DNA from: Ophiobolus disseminans
Lineage: Eukaryota > Ascomycota > Dothideomycetes > Pleosporales > Phaeosphaeriaceae
Assembly: GCA_010093685.1 (NCBI GenBank)
Contig: MU006221.1
Coordinates: forward strand, 837,491-901,490
DNA: 64,000 bases
Direction: 5' to 3'
This document shows, piece by piece, positions 47,101 through 58,810 of the stretch (its first letter is position 1; every line of letters begins with the position of its first letter). The translations under genes were made by a program, and so were the position numbers. Below the pieces are notes generated by a model. The model had not been told where the DNA came from, did not search any database, and worked only from the letters and a program-made list of their open reading frames with translations.

Positions 47101-47571
47101 GCCATATTTCCGCCTCGTGAGTCTGGTCGAAACACGCCCAACATTGCCAACCTCCTCTCTGCAAACAATAGAAATCGCGAGCCTTCTTTCAACGCTGTCG
47201 CTTTGGATCTCGCTTCTGATCTTGGAGATAACAACCTCAACCCGAACTTCGGCAACCTCAACACTCTGCCTGCATCGTTCACTACGCAGTTTGAACTAGC
47301 TGCTAGGATGAAAGCTCGCGAGCGCCAAGGCAGCGACGCAGATTCTGATTCGAACCGCATGAGCAGAATTATGCTTGCACGTATGACGACACTGGAAGAA
47401 GGCTTCCGTGATATGTTGCAAGAAGTCAAGGGCTTGAAGCAGGGCGATAGCCAAGTTGGCAGTCGCGGTACGCATACGCCGCCTAATGAACTCTTGAAGA
47501 AAAAAGGTAAGGGCAAGAAGAGGAATAGTAGGAGGGAGAGCGATGATGGGAGGATGGGATCGAGTTTGTAG
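44102..47571 (+). CDS. YVC1: YVC1/TRPY-like vacuolar cation channel
   Basis: In yeast Yvc1 releases vacuolar calcium and is opened by PI(3,5)P2 and stretch. Exons 44102-44324 and 44372-47571 give 1140 residues. An acidic N-terminus (DGEEEDEDEDRRRDG) precedes the TRPY N-domain (DQLPIYNTTHAVRTLLVERC, LLANCLQFKKEGE). Several spans follow, including ISFGIMLALFLAVLSAK, VLFWFWSAGYMLDEIVG, AFDLGILLMFMAYYVL and VAILVLIVISCSGFFVAF. The pore region is near AIFQLVMGFTPAAWDLW, followed by FICHFLIVTILVTVLTNSFM. The C-terminal 540 residues are long, Ser/Pro/Arg-rich with acidic patches, probably a phosphorylated regulatory tail, ending in a basic patch (KKKGKGKKRNSRR). Yeast Yvc1 has about 675 residues; long tails are common in filamentous fungi. 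Confidence 0.92.
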
Positions 47572-48450
47572 CTCGGAATGTGCTGTTTTGCACATTTGGC
47601 GGGTATCTGAATTTTCTCGTTTTGCGGTTCAAGGTAGCATTTGCATCGTTTGCGGGGGCAGCGTAGTGTCTTGATTGTTTGCATATGATTTCGTATTCCC
47701 TTTTAGCATCACGCCCCAGAGACGTGCTTTTGGGTGTGACATTTTTAGCATTGTCGCCTTTGTATTAGTATCCGTATTAGTCCTCGAGTGAGCGTTCCGA
47801 GCGTAATTTTCAGTTGGTTGTAGCCAAAATTGTCCTTCAATGAGCTGCTTGCCTGCGCTGTTTACCTTTAGGATGGGTTTTACTTCGAGATTAAAGACGT
47901 GTTCAGCCTCGCGTTACTAGAAGAGATGAAAGATACGAAGGCCCGTGTGTATTTTGGTGGGTCCTGAGCGACCAAAGAAAAAAAGCTCCTTCGTAGATGC
48001 GAATTTAAAGTTTAGCCAATTATGCAGGAATGGCCCCAAAGACTATGTCATGAGGCAATAGCTCCCCTCCTCCCGTCAGCGAAACTGCAAGGCTGAGTAG
48101 ATCTACCGCCCCCGAGTGCATATCAAGAAGCACAAGGCACATTCGGGCCATGAGCTGTCGAATAGACTTAGTTGATCCTGCAGGCCTACATTAACTTGCC
48201 CTGCTATTGGTACTACTTACACTAAGAGATCCTGGCTCGACTCGCAGTATCTTTCCTCAGGCGTTGCTTGGCTTGCTAATAATCACAAGGCTGAAACAAA
48301 TGCTGGGAGGCTGCGCACCATCTCACCGGTTAGATTCAACTTAAAGTATCCTCTGACGTCCTCGAGCCTTGTTGAACTTGAAAACGTTCCATTGCTCAAC
48401 AGCGTCAACCCATCACGACTGACCTCAGGAAGCTCACGGGACAGCTCAAC
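47572..48450. other. Intergenic, no gene seen
   Basis: 0.88 kb between two plus-strand genes. A TTGATCCTGC string near 48173 recalls the start of 18S rRNA but is only about ten bases long. No other feature. Confidence 0.5.
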
Positions 48451-50523
48451 ATGGCAGTCGCGAGATCTGGAACCCATACCACCCTCCCGCACCATAACGG
48501 TGCAAATCCTGTCAATCGGACACCATCTGGGCCATGGGTTCAAGGAGCCACTCAGAATGGAGCTGTTAGCCCTGTAGCGGGCCAACCTAGTGCCAACCAG
48601 ATAAGTCCATCGCCAACTCGCCCAAATGTACCATCAGTCACTGCAGTGGGACCTCCTCCAAGCAACAATCTACAACCAAATCCTACAACTTCAACTCCCA
48701 ATACAACTGCTGCTGTGAGCTCAACTTCACAAACAAATGTCGTTGCTCTGGGACCTCCATCTGCACAGCGACCTACGCCACCTATACCACCTATACTACC
48801 AACGCCACCTCGAATCCAACCCATGAATGTACAGTCAGCAAGCAACAACGCAAATACATCGACCAGTTTGCCTCCACCACCACTTTTGAAGCATAGATTT
48901 CGACGCACCATCTCCCGATGGAACGACTGGTGGCTACTCGAAATTACGGCTGGTCTCTTGAGCATAATATGCTTAACCGCTATCGTCGCTATCCTTGCCC
49001 ATTACGATGGCAAGCCTCTATCCAAGTGGCATTCTGGGATCACCCCGAACGCAATCATTTCCGTTCTAGCCACGGTCTCTAAATCTTCCATTTTACTGCC
49101 AGTCGCAGAATGTATCTCTCAACTTATATGGCTTCGCTTCCAGACACCCCACACCTTGCAACTTATACAAGAGTTTGACGAAGCAAGCCGTGGTGCATTG
49201 GGCTCATTCCAGATTCTTTTCTCCACCGAGGCCGCAGCTGCATGGTTTGGTGCAATCATCACTTTGACTGCGCTCGCGTTTGAACCTTTCGCGCAACAAG
49301 TTTTATCGCTAGAATCTCGGGAGGTGCTTCTCGACAACAAAAACACTTCCGTGCCAGTATCGACAGTTTTCAACACGGGGAAAACAAATCCTGTGTCATT
49401 CCCAGTCAACTACTATCCTCTTGGGGATCTTGCCCATGCGCTCGATCCATCGATCAGAGCCGCTGGTTTCGATGGCATATACAGCAATACCATAAGTCCG
49501 CCATACAAATGTGGCGCCTCCAAATGTCGATTCGGCGATTTCACGTCCTTGGCCATCTGCTCATCATGTACCGACGTACTCCAGGAGCTCAAAGGCGGAT
49601 GTACACCTGCAGAACGATGCGGCTCATCCCAGACTTATACCACTCCGGCAAACCTCAGTATGCAGACTACTTACAGCATGACTTTTGCGAGTGGCAGAGT
49701 ATTATTTGCAACACTTTTCAATAGCTCGGCAAAGACTGCAAGCAAAGATTTCGATATGCCTACAGTGGCCAAATTTGCAACGCTCAAACTCAACAAGACC
49801 GACACCGGCCTTGTGCCACTTCGCGCGTACGACTGCTCTCTGCGCCTTTGCATTAAGTCATGGGCAAGTGCTTCGTTCCAGGACTCTTCCTTCCAAGAAG
49901 CTCCGCCCAAAGTAATCGAATTCCAAAAGGTCACGCACAGAAACCCAGGGCAGAAGCCATTCTCTATCCTGGAAATTGATCCGGCTCTCAATGCCACGCG
50001 GTTCGGCACATATTACATTAACTGGTACGATTGGAACATGATGGCAACTTTTCTAGCTGCACAGTTCACTTATCGCGGCAGAGATCAACCGTCTGAAACG
50101 GATGATCAAGGCGTGCCGATCATGCTGTACCGAACGAGCGACATGCCAGCTATGATTAACAAGCTTGCTGACAGCTTGACAAACATGATTCGCGTATCTG
50201 GCGATAGCTATATCGTGAAAGGACAAGCTTTTCGAGAAGAGATATTCATCAACATCCAATGGCCGTGGATATCGCTACCGGTGCTAGTGGTGCTTTCCGC
50301 AAACATACTGCTGGTAATCATGATATTGCAGACTTGGAGAAGGCGAGCTCCGGTATGGAAAAGCTCGGTGTTGGCGCTTTTGTTGCACGGTATCAAGGCT
50401 AGTAGGATGGACACGGGAGGCGCGGGGATTAGCTTGTTATCCGAGATGGAGCTGTTGGCCGAACGAAGGAGGGTGAAGCTAAAGGGATCTGGTATGCAAG
50501 ATCTCAAATTCGTTGGTGTGTGA
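48451..50523 (+). CDS. DUF3176-type membrane protein
   Basis: A large fungal family of unknown function. One exon, 690 residues. Residues 1-145 are Pro/Ser/Thr-rich and likely cytosolic. Span 1 is WLLEITAGLLSIICLTAIVA. The DUF3176 start is visible: WNDWWLLEI, YDGKPLSKWHSGITPNAIIS and LPVAECISQLIWLRF. A further span lies near TEAAAAWFGAIITLTALAF. A long extracellular part holds paired cysteines (YKCGASKCRFGDF, ICSSCTDVL) and many N-glycosylation sites. The last span is WISLPVLVVLSANILLVIMI, followed by a short basic tail. No catalytic motif is seen. Confidence 0.9.
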   Translation: MAVARSGTHTTLPHHNGANPVNRTPSGPWVQGATQNGAVSPVAGQPSANQISPSPTRPNVPSVTAVGPPPSNNLQPNPTTSTPNTTAAVSSTSQTNVVALGPPSAQRPTPPIPPILPTPPRIQPMNVQSASNNANTSTSLPPPPLLKHRFRRTISRWNDWWLLEITAGLLSIICLTAIVAILAHYDGKPLSKWHSGITPNAIISVLATVSKSSILLPVAECISQLIWLRFQTPHTLQLIQEFDEASRGALGSFQILFSTEAAAAWFGAIITLTALAFEPFAQQVLSLESREVLLDNKNTSVPVSTVFNTGKTNPVSFPVNYYPLGDLAHALDPSIRAAGFDGIYSNTISPPYKCGASKCRFGDFTSLAICSSCTDVLQELKGGCTPAERCGSSQTYTTPANLSMQTTYSMTFASGRVLFATLFNSSAKTASKDFDMPTVAKFATLKLNKTDTGLVPLRAYDCSLRLCIKSWASASFQDSSFQEAPPKVIEFQKVTHRNPGQKPFSILEIDPALNATRFGTYYINWYDWNMMATFLAAQFTYRGRDQPSETDDQGVPIMLYRTSDMPAMINKLADSLTNMIRVSGDSYIVKGQAFREEIFINIQWPWISLPVLVVLSANILLVIMILQTWRRRAPVWKSSVLALLLHGIKASRMDTGGAGISLLSEMELLAERRRVKLKGSGMQDLKFVGV

Positions 50524-50765
50524 GTATATCTCGGCAATATGTGGGGGAATGTGTGTAATGTCGAGCTTCTCACGGGCTCACGATCTCAGGCAAAGGAAAG
50601 TTGCTACGTTTTTCACAGGGCTCTGAAATTGTATGAAGAATAACTTGCTGTCGCTTCTTGTTATCGAAGTATGTACAAAGTGTGAATTCCACCGGCTACC
50701 TCTTCTCCATTCTCCAATGGCATCTACCCTGCTTCCATCTTGTCTCAGCCTTCTTAGCCGTCCAT

Positions 50766-52600
50766 CTACTCGTCGTCTTGGATGTCGACGACAGTCTTGG
50801 TCCACTGGCGGGCCGGGACCTTGCGCTTGAACAGAATGTCGATCTCGCGGTAGGATCGGTTCTTCATCTCAGGAAGATAGAAGTAGGCCAGGGCGAAGCA
50901 GACGAAACCAGTTCCTGCCCACACGTAACCGCACTTGCCGCCGAGGTTGGCCTCCTACATTGTATTAGCAATTGTTTACTGCAAGACGCGGAGGAAAAAG
51001 AATCTTACATCAGGGTTGAGCATGTAGCTGGCGAGGAAGATACAAGGAATGTTGACAATGTAATATGAAGCACGTCCAATTCCTGTGGTCAGAGGCCTGA
51101 GGCGGATAGCCGACGTCTCTCCAATAATGACCCACGAAGCGGGCGCAGGTCCTAGGGTGAACAGAACCGAGACGATGAGACCCAAAGACGCTTGCGCGAG
51201 AGATGCTGCGTTCGAGACACCAACAGAGCCTGCAATACCAAGAGCGACGAGGAAGCCCACGTTAATGAGCGAACCCCAGACGTAGATGGTGCGGCGGCCG
51301 AGGTATGTAGTGAGGATCCAGGAGAGCATGACGAAGATCCACTGGAGGGCTGATGTGATGAGACCTAGAGCGAATGCAGTGTTTGTCTTGACACCAGCCT
51401 CTGCAGTCAAGTCAGCGTGCGAACCACATAGATGAAGTAATCATAAAACTTACGCTCAAAGAAGTAGACGGCCTGGTTGGCGATGAGATTGCCAGTAAGA
51501 TTCTGTGCCGCATATACACCACACACGATGGCAGTGCGGTAGAGATCGGTGCCTTTGAACAGTTCCAGGTGGTTGGGCTCCTTGGTTGACTTCTCGAGAT
51601 CAATGGTACGGCGCATCATGGCGACAGCCTCGCTGAGGTTCAATTGCGATTTGCGTCCCAGACGGCCAACCGCGTGTTCTGCTTCTTGGAGACGTCCCTT
51701 GCGAACCAACCACCAAGGTGACTCGGGTGCAATGAAGAGGAGGATTGCGAGAGGAGTGGGGAACATCCATTGAAGCGCAATTGGAATTCTAAACTCTTTG
51801 TTAGCAACAAGTTTCTCGTAAATGAAAAGAGCACATACCTGTACGCGCTGTCGTCAAGCTTGGTGTTGAAGTGGTAAGTGACACCACCGACAATGATAGC
51901 GCCAATCGCCCAGAACATTTGCAACATCTGAGTCGCAGGAGCTCGCAGCTGGATTGGTGTGATCTCACTGCAGTATGCTGGTGCGTTGGCAATGAAGATG
52001 CCCCATGGAATGCCCTCGAGAAGCTGGCCCACGAACATGACCGGAAGTGATTTGGCGAAGTAGAAGACCAGAATGAACACGTTCAAGAGCATGAGGCCGG
52101 TGATGGTCGCCCAGCGATATCCGATACGGCTGGTAAGGGGACCAGCTAGACAGACACCGATGATTGCACCAACGGGCCCACCCATCTGAAGAGCAGACTG
52201 CCAGCTGGCTACGATGACAAACTTATCCTTCACGGGGCTGTACACTCCGTAGTCGTTCGCGAATGCAGGCAGCGCGATGAAGTTGCCCATGAGGAAGACA
52301 CAGTAGGACTCCATGATCTGAAGAAAGTGTTAGCTGGATCTCGTTATCACGCTTCAGGAAAGAGAGGCGCCTTACAATAGTGCAAGACATGACGAACGCC
52401 CACAGAGCGGCCATAGGGTACTGTTGAACAGCCTGTACCACACCCATGTCATGTTCCGCATTCTCTGCCTCGACAGCAGCCGCCTTGTAGAAGGCAGCTT
52501 GCGCTTTCTCGTCGAGAGCGGAGGAATCGTCCACGTGAGATACGCCCTTCTCGACGTGAATATCTCCATCGGACTTGACGTCGACATGATCGGCGGCCAT
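50766..52600 (-). CDS. MFS sugar transporter, alpha-glucoside (maltose) permease-like
   Basis: Proton symport of maltose-type sugars at the plasma membrane is the usual role; the substrate is inferred. Exons 52600-52376, 52317-51839, 51788-51454, 51400-51009 and 50954-50766 give 539 residues in phase. Marks: IMESYCVFLMGNFIALPAF in span 1, the loop GPLTSRIGYRWATITGL, LEGIPWGIFIANAPAYCSEI, then PESPWWLVRKGR, GRASYYIVNIPC and, at the end, AYFYLPEMKNRSYREID. The cytosolic N-terminus is acidic. Several CYCCRS-type strings upstream (for example CCCCGC at 53040-53045) may be carbon-repressor sites, as expected for such genes. Confidence 0.92.
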
Positions 52601-53982
52601 GTTTGCTGATGTTCAGAGTAGAAGAAGATGGCAGGGAGTAGGTAGCACAATCAACAGCAACCTGGGGAAGTCCTTCACCTTATAAAGAGCACAGGGGCAA
52701 CAGACCTAGTGCCCTGCAGCACCTAGGGTCCATAATTGCTTCGACATTCCATCAATCACACATCCTAGCTAAACAAGCGTCGACCCCACCCGTGTAGTTC
52801 AAATGTCACGACCGGGTTTCCGTTTGCTCGTACTGCACGAAATCGTCGTTGGCAGCGCGATCAGCCCACCGGAAGGCCCACCGCAATGGTCATTAGCGCT
52901 CTGGAAGTGGCTTTTTCTCGTTGAAGCTCCCGGCGATGTGTGCGATGAGGCCAGCTGTGCCGCAGCTCCGGACTTTGAACCGCTGTACAAGAGCCTATCA
53001 GGCCCTTGGCTGGCAAAGCTTAGTCCAATGCCAACCTATCCCCGCACGTTAGAACATAATTTATCCGCCGCCGCCGAGGCTTGATCCCCAGGTTAACCCT
53101 CTTCTCCACTATCATCTCCACACAAACGGGGTTAGACCCGCAGTAGTGATACCCCGAGGGGAGAGAACCCACGGGCCTCCAGACTTCTCCATCCCCGAAA
53201 TTGGTTCACTGCCGCTGCACGCGGGCGGAGTACGAAGAGGAGCTTAGTGACTTCCTCTATAGGTTAGCAGTAGCTGTTCAATCAAACGTCGCAGCACGCG
53301 GAGAGGGCGGGCGGAGTGCGGAAAGGAGCTTGGTGTCCTCCGCCACGAGTCAGAAGTGGATACGTCCTAAAGTCGCAAAACTCGGAGACGGGACGGGGGG
53401 AGATGCGAACGCCTCGGGCGCCCACCCGCATCGTGGAGTCCTGCACCACCAACCACGTGGGCTAACGTTCACCATAAGCGAGCTCTTATTGCTATTGTAT
53501 CGAAGTTGCAGGCTGTTACCAACGGACGCACGTGGAAGGCTTGGCGAGAGCTATCACAAAGCACTACCCACAGGTGCACATGAAATCCTGTGGCGCTAGG
53601 CCATTGGCCAATTTCGGTGGGGCCCTAGCGCTTAGCAAGCACAAGCTTCTTCGTACTAACAGTCTAGTGACAGACATGAGTTGTGCATGGGGCCTGGAGC
53701 TTCGGAGACATGCTCAACATGGGAAGATGCCGGATGTTCGCGCGTCACGATTTTTGCTGTCACCTGCATTCCATTGTCTACATACCGCTTCTTGGTATCC
53801 GAGAAAGATTATCAACATCGCGATTCGCTTTGGTGAGGTAGATATATTTTCAAAAGCTTCTTATCTATAATCAATGTGTAAATTACGATAGAATCAGATA
53901 ACAAAATGCACGGCCCAATACCTAGAAAGTCTTTGTCTGGATTGACTGTAAGATGTAAAGAGATGGAATGAAACCCTGGGTA
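52601..53982. other. Intergenic, promoter of sugar transporter; no gene seen
   Basis: 1.4 kb. Frames present lack family signals. There are several CCCC/GGGG strings near 53040-53180, including CCCCGC and CCCCAG, which fit the CreA/Mig1 core SYGGRG. Confidence 0.45.
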
Positions 53983-55176
53983 CTAGCAACGTCCCCGAAC
54001 CACCCTAAACGGCTGACAAATTTGTATCGATTTTTTCGACGAGGGGCTTGGTGAGGGAGGCGGGACAGGACTAGGTGGAGGAGGTGGGGTCGGAGAAGGT
54101 TCTGGTGGAGCTGGAGCGGGAGGAGCACTCGATATAACAGGAGCCGGCTGCGTAGAAGAGACTGGTAGTTTGGAGGATGATGGCTGCGGTGTCATGGAAG
54201 AAGATATTGCTTCAGACGGAGATTGCAGCGACGAAGACTGTCCCGGTGTCGACACCACAGAGGACGACAGAGCTAGAGACGCTGGACTATCCGTTGATGT
54301 TTGTCCCACAGTCGATCCAACTGTCAATCCAAAACAGGCGAGATACTCCGATTCCTCTATCTCGTCCGTGGCAGATGCTGCGAGACGAAGAGCACACTGG
54401 TTTTGCTCATCGTCCTTCTTGAACCCAAGGTCAAATACTGGCGGTAGTTGTGGCATGGCACTGGAGGATATTAGTGTCATTATGGAGGTCACGCCGGTAC
54501 CAGAGCATGCAGATCTGGTGGAGCAGTCTGTGGCGAAGGATGTGATTCCGCCACCAGTCACGAAAGCTGTTCCTCGACAGTCTTGAATGGCGCTTTGGCT
54601 GCAAAGCCATGTGGTTGCGATTACTTTGGTGACATCCGATCCAGTGCAGGCGCTCGTGGTGCGGCAAGACTGCAACATTTCCGTAGCGGTGCCCGACACA
54701 AATCTGGAAACATCGCAACTAGAGTACGCGGTCGAGCTACATGAGCTGACTACACTGGAAGATGCCTTGCTCTCTTCGGTCGACTTCGTTGGCTCGTTCT
54801 GATCGGGTTGTTCGGGATCGCCTGGCTCCTGAGGCTTGCCACCTGGTGCAGGTGGAAAATCCCCAAAACTGAACCACTTGGGAAGTTTCCCACCTTTGAC
54901 GACTGGAAACTCGATGTTACAAGAGGCGTCTATGATACCGTTGACAACGTTGCTTGCAACCTTGAGGACTGCTCCGAGGATGCCGCCTCCGCTAGGCTTT
55001 GGAAGCGGCTTGCAGATATCCCGTGGAAGATTCATTTTTACGACATCCACACCTCAAACATTGATGTGTGGAAATATGCTGATATCAGTGACTTTTGGTA
55101 TATCAACCTCGGTGGCGGTAACCAGCTTCTCAAGCGAGAAACCTGTGGGTAACACACAACCTAACAAAAGCCACAT
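53983..55176 (-). pseudogene. Ser/Thr/Cys/Pro-rich secreted-type reading frame with an in-frame TGA
   Basis: One frame runs from ATG 55174-55176 (MWLLLGCVLPTGFS, signal-peptide-like) to the stop at 53983, broken only by TGA at 55054-55056 between PHINV and GVDVVKMNL. Downstream lie a Cys-repeat zone (SSCSSTAYSSCDVSRF, CRTTSACTGSDVT, CSTRSACSGTGVTS) of the kind seen at the ends of fungal secreted hydrolases, a Ser-rich stretch, and a Pro-rich tail (PPAPAPPEPSPTPPPPPS). It could be the 3' part of the metallopeptidase gene just upstream, joined by an intron ending at CCCACAG, or a separate gene overlapping it by 47 bases. In either model the TGA cuts the product unless it is read through or wrongly sequenced. 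Confidence 0.5.
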
Positions 55177-57690
55177 CGTTGCAGAAAAGATCAGCCATAG
55201 TATTGAGACCGAGTGTAGCAGTTGCTGGCTGTTTCCAGAAAGAAGATAAGAGTTCTTCGACGACTTTGTTGATCGAGGTGAAGCTGGTAATTGGTGTGGC
55301 AGTGGTGGTTGTAGATGCTGAACCGGCCATAGAGCCTGGAGCAGTCGAAGAGTTCTGCATCGACGCCCCGCTTGGCGTGCTCATTGACGAAACGCTGTTT
55401 ACGAGAGATGTCGGCGCGGTCATGACACTGGGCGAGGGTGTGGTCAGATTTAAGCTTGTGGAAGAGGTCATGCCTGGAGGCACAACAACAACCAACGACG
55501 AAGCGCGTGCATCTCCAGAGGAGCCACCTTGAGTGGCAATTGTGGATGATGAGATGTTCTGGTTAGGACCCATCTGGGATAATGTCGAAGTGTTGATTGA
55601 CGGTACTTGCTCGGACGACGTGTCTGAAACTGGAGTCTGAACGGACTGAGACAGCGAAACAACTGTGCCAACTGGTGGTCCTGTGTTTGTGAAGCCAGTA
55701 GGTCCATTCACGGAGTCGTTCCGACGAATGAATGGATATGGCGGAGTTTTCAATAGGCGACTTGCGCGCTTCAACAAATGCTCATGGTCCGAGGTGTTCT
55801 TGGTGATATGCAAGCCTCTTTTGAATTTTGGCAAAGTCCAGCTCGCATCCACATACGCCTTTGGGCCATTTGCGATGCTTGCCGCCCAGTTCCAGGACTC
55901 GCCGACCTTTTCTGGACAACCGTTTCGTCTGATACGATAGCCCCTCTCCTTCAAGAGACGAGCTCCTGCAATTGTTTGAGCATAATTACATCGTGTAGGG
56001 ACCAGTGTGCCTTACCAAACGCAAAATATGCTGGACAAACGTTAGTAGGTTAGCCTTCCAAGGTTACCGATCTATGCTTTCATACTTACTGTAAGAATCT
56101 AGAGTGAGTCAGTTTAATGTTCACCACTTATCCGTCATGACTTCTCACCAGCGTTGTTCCATCCCTTAGAGTCTCTCAACCAATAGATATTCCTCCACTC
56201 GTAGCCACCATCATTCAGTGGGACGTTCAATAGAGCCGTATGATCTATGGTTCTTTGACGGTTTGGATACTTCAGGTTCACAGTATCCGTCCCATCGCCC
56301 TCAAATCTCAAAACTGGAACTTGTATGGAGTGTGTCATCTGATCGTCCAGTCATAAGCAGGTATAGCAGAATAGATCCATGATGGGAGGGTTACCTCGTG
56401 GAGCAGAGTGTGCTCAAACGACTTGTAGATATCTATGACGGGTTTCTTGCTCGGGTCGGGATCTACTTTCTCGCGATTACAGACCCTCCTCCACTTATCT
56501 CTTATCGTTCCAGTGCTCAAGTCCTTCACTTGATCGAACGTTGGAGCTTCCCTTTGCATGGTCTAGAGATAGAAGATTTAGCACCATCTAAAAGATGACA
56601 AGAGTGGGTAAGTTCAATGGTAATATACTCACCGACGTAAAGAAATACTAACAATATCTTCACGTCAGCACTTGATTCAACATTGTAGTCGTAAATCATC
56701 GCAGCAGCCATCGAACTTGATACAGGTGGGTTGCGGAAAACTCACCGCTCACGTGTTACTTGAGTACGCTGGTGAAAGATGCTACGATCTTACCAGGGCA
56801 AATTTGTATTGGGACGAAAGCACCCGGTGCAGGTCGTGCAGCATAAGCCGTAGTAAATGAACCACGTTCGCCAATTGGTTGGTTGCAACTGTTGTAGCCA
56901 TCATCGTCCAAAATCTGCTCATACTCATTGGCAGGATTAATCCAATTGTCTCCTTTCTTGATGTATCGATGCAGATCACAGTAGAAAAGTTACATTCATG
57001 ATTAGCATAGGGTTTCGAGGACTGCTGGACTTGGTTTCAGACGATATAAAACCAGGACACATACAATATCACCTTCTGTCACGGCGGAAATCTCACACAT
57101 ATACGGTACAGTGGCGGGGTAACGTGTGTTCACATTTTGCTCCCCATTTACACCGCGACACCTTCTTTCAACTGCCTCTTGATATCATCCTCAAAGTATT
57201 TAGGACCAGGCAGTATATCTTTGGGTTCGCCATCTGAATTCTTGAATTTCTCGATGAGCCATCCCAACGTATCTAGTCATGGTTGTTAGTCGTCTGTAGT
57301 ATTTATTTGAATAGAGCATTACCTCTCACGATGCTGTACTTGTTGATCATGCGTGTTTGACCGTCCACCATACTCTCAATTGGGACGTTAAATGAAGTTC
57401 CGAAGATTCTTGCGCTCATGTCTCGTGTCTCTTGATCGGGGAGCATCCACTTTGCTTCACTTCCCGTTTGCGGTGGTGATCCCAATCGCTTCGAAGGCAG
57501 CTTCTGCCATGATGAAAGCTTGCCTCATACCATCCTTGATGAATGCTTTATGTGCTATTAAGGTCAGAATTGAAGTCGTCAATATGAGGAACGGAGCTGT
57601 CTTACGATCACAAGAAGCGTCTAGGTGCCATCCGTTTCCGTGCACTGGGGGAGGTATAGCACACAAGCATACAATAATGGAGAGGATAGT
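55130..57690 (-). CDS. Secreted HExxH metallopeptidase-like gene with very small exons (possibly decaying)
   Basis: A fungal secreted zinc-peptidase-like family (deuterolysin-related by look). Firm exons: about 56560-56395, 56338-56149, 56098-56090 (9 bases), 56030-56016 (15 bases) and 55965-55130. They join in phase as SFEHTLLHE/MTHSIQVPVLRF ... GWNNA/DSYT/YFAFG/ARLLKERGYR. The zinc motif HEMTH is split by an intron, and DSYTYFAF fits the downstream conserved block. Upstream coding pieces: WHLDASCD (near 57640), HKAFIKDGMRQAFIMAEAAF, TSFNVPIESMVDGQTRM, YFEDDIKRQLKEG, and DNWINPANEYEQILDDDGYN. The N-terminus could not be fixed. One acceptor near 56985 lacks AG. The C-terminal part is Ser/Thr-rich (TSSTSLNLTTPSPS). 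Confidence 0.55.
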
Positions 57691-57699
57691 GGAAAACCC

Positions 57700-58810
57700 A
57701 CATGGCTGATAAGTTTTGTAGTCACCTTTTCAGAGTGAATGTAAGTGACTTTTACATGCTTTACATGAATAACTTTGTGCTTATGAGTAGCTTTGGAGAC
57801 AATGGCGAAATGGCTTTCGGAAATGATGGTAGTCTACGGTACAACATTCAAGCCTGTAGGTCGTGGCACTTCGAAACACCAGCAAGCCCACACAGCTCTC
57901 ACTGCATATAACCTCGACGCCGTGTTGTGTTTCCGTGCCATATGATGATAGCGAAAACAATCGTCAAGATACCCATCGTTTCGTTCTGCGCCGCATGAAC
58001 TGCTGGTAAGGTTTGAAGTTGGAAAGTTGCCTAACCCATCAGTATGTAAGAGCAAGGTATTGTTTGTATAGTGTGGATGGATACTATATGTGGGTGTTTT
58101 ACAATCTGTATATCCCCAAAGACTCAAGCTTTGGAGACCTCCATTCCAAGGCGGACACTTACTGACCGGCCCGGGGACTATTTTTCAGTGACATCAAGGC
58201 TCTAATTTGAGGGTTCGACGGTACGTGAGCTATCAGAGTGAATCTAGATCAGGAATTATGACGCGCCTGACTCCGGCAAGGATGCAGAAGTATGGTAAAC
58301 AACACTCAAGTACCTCAATGTTAAGTTGGTTGCTGCCTGCCGAGCCCTTCGGAACGAGTGGAGCGATATCAAAACTCGCCTCAATGTTCAGGAGCTGCCT
58401 TCGCCTCATGGGAAGCCGGGCTCGTCATATTGAGAAGGACCAGGCAACACATGACGTTGTGCCACACAACCTACACTCAACTGTGCCGACACTGAAATTC
58501 TGTTGCTCCGATTGTGTCGCGTTGAGGACCTGAAATTCAGTCGCTATCCGAAGACCCAGTCGGATTAAAGGGATTGTGGCGCGCGGTTAGGCTTTTTTCT
58601 CCACGGTGTTTGACGACAGTGCTGGGTTCATAACAGCTACGCCCATACAAATTACAGCCCCGCTGCTGTGCCGCCTCCTGGCTAGCACCAGATCGCCGCT
58701 TCATGGCGTTTCGACACAAGCGTCCGCAAAATCTTCCTGGAAACACTTTGATTCCTAGATCGTGGCCGTAGGTCTGCTACTACATTTCATCGAAATTCTG
58801 GTTTTTGAGT
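57700..58810. other. Intergenic; no certain gene
   Basis: 5' flank of the metallopeptidase-like gene and of the DUF7730 gene. A minus-strand MGILTIVFAIIIWHGN near 57985 looks like a signal peptide but could not be joined in phase to the next exon. Confidence 0.4.

Noticed and set aside
48168..48190. String resembling the 5' end of 18S rRNA (TTGATCCTGC)
   Set aside because: Only about ten bases match and the sequence diverges at once on both sides; no rRNA continues.
52803..53084. Plus-strand 93-residue frame upstream of the sugar transporter
   Set aside because: Lies in the likely promoter, with no domain or signal peptide and no conserved motif.
57303..57485. Frameshift in the metallopeptidase-like gene near 57440
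   Set aside because: A 46-base intron (GTGAAG to ATGAG) would join the two frames in phase (ANG to ARIFG), so a break is not required.
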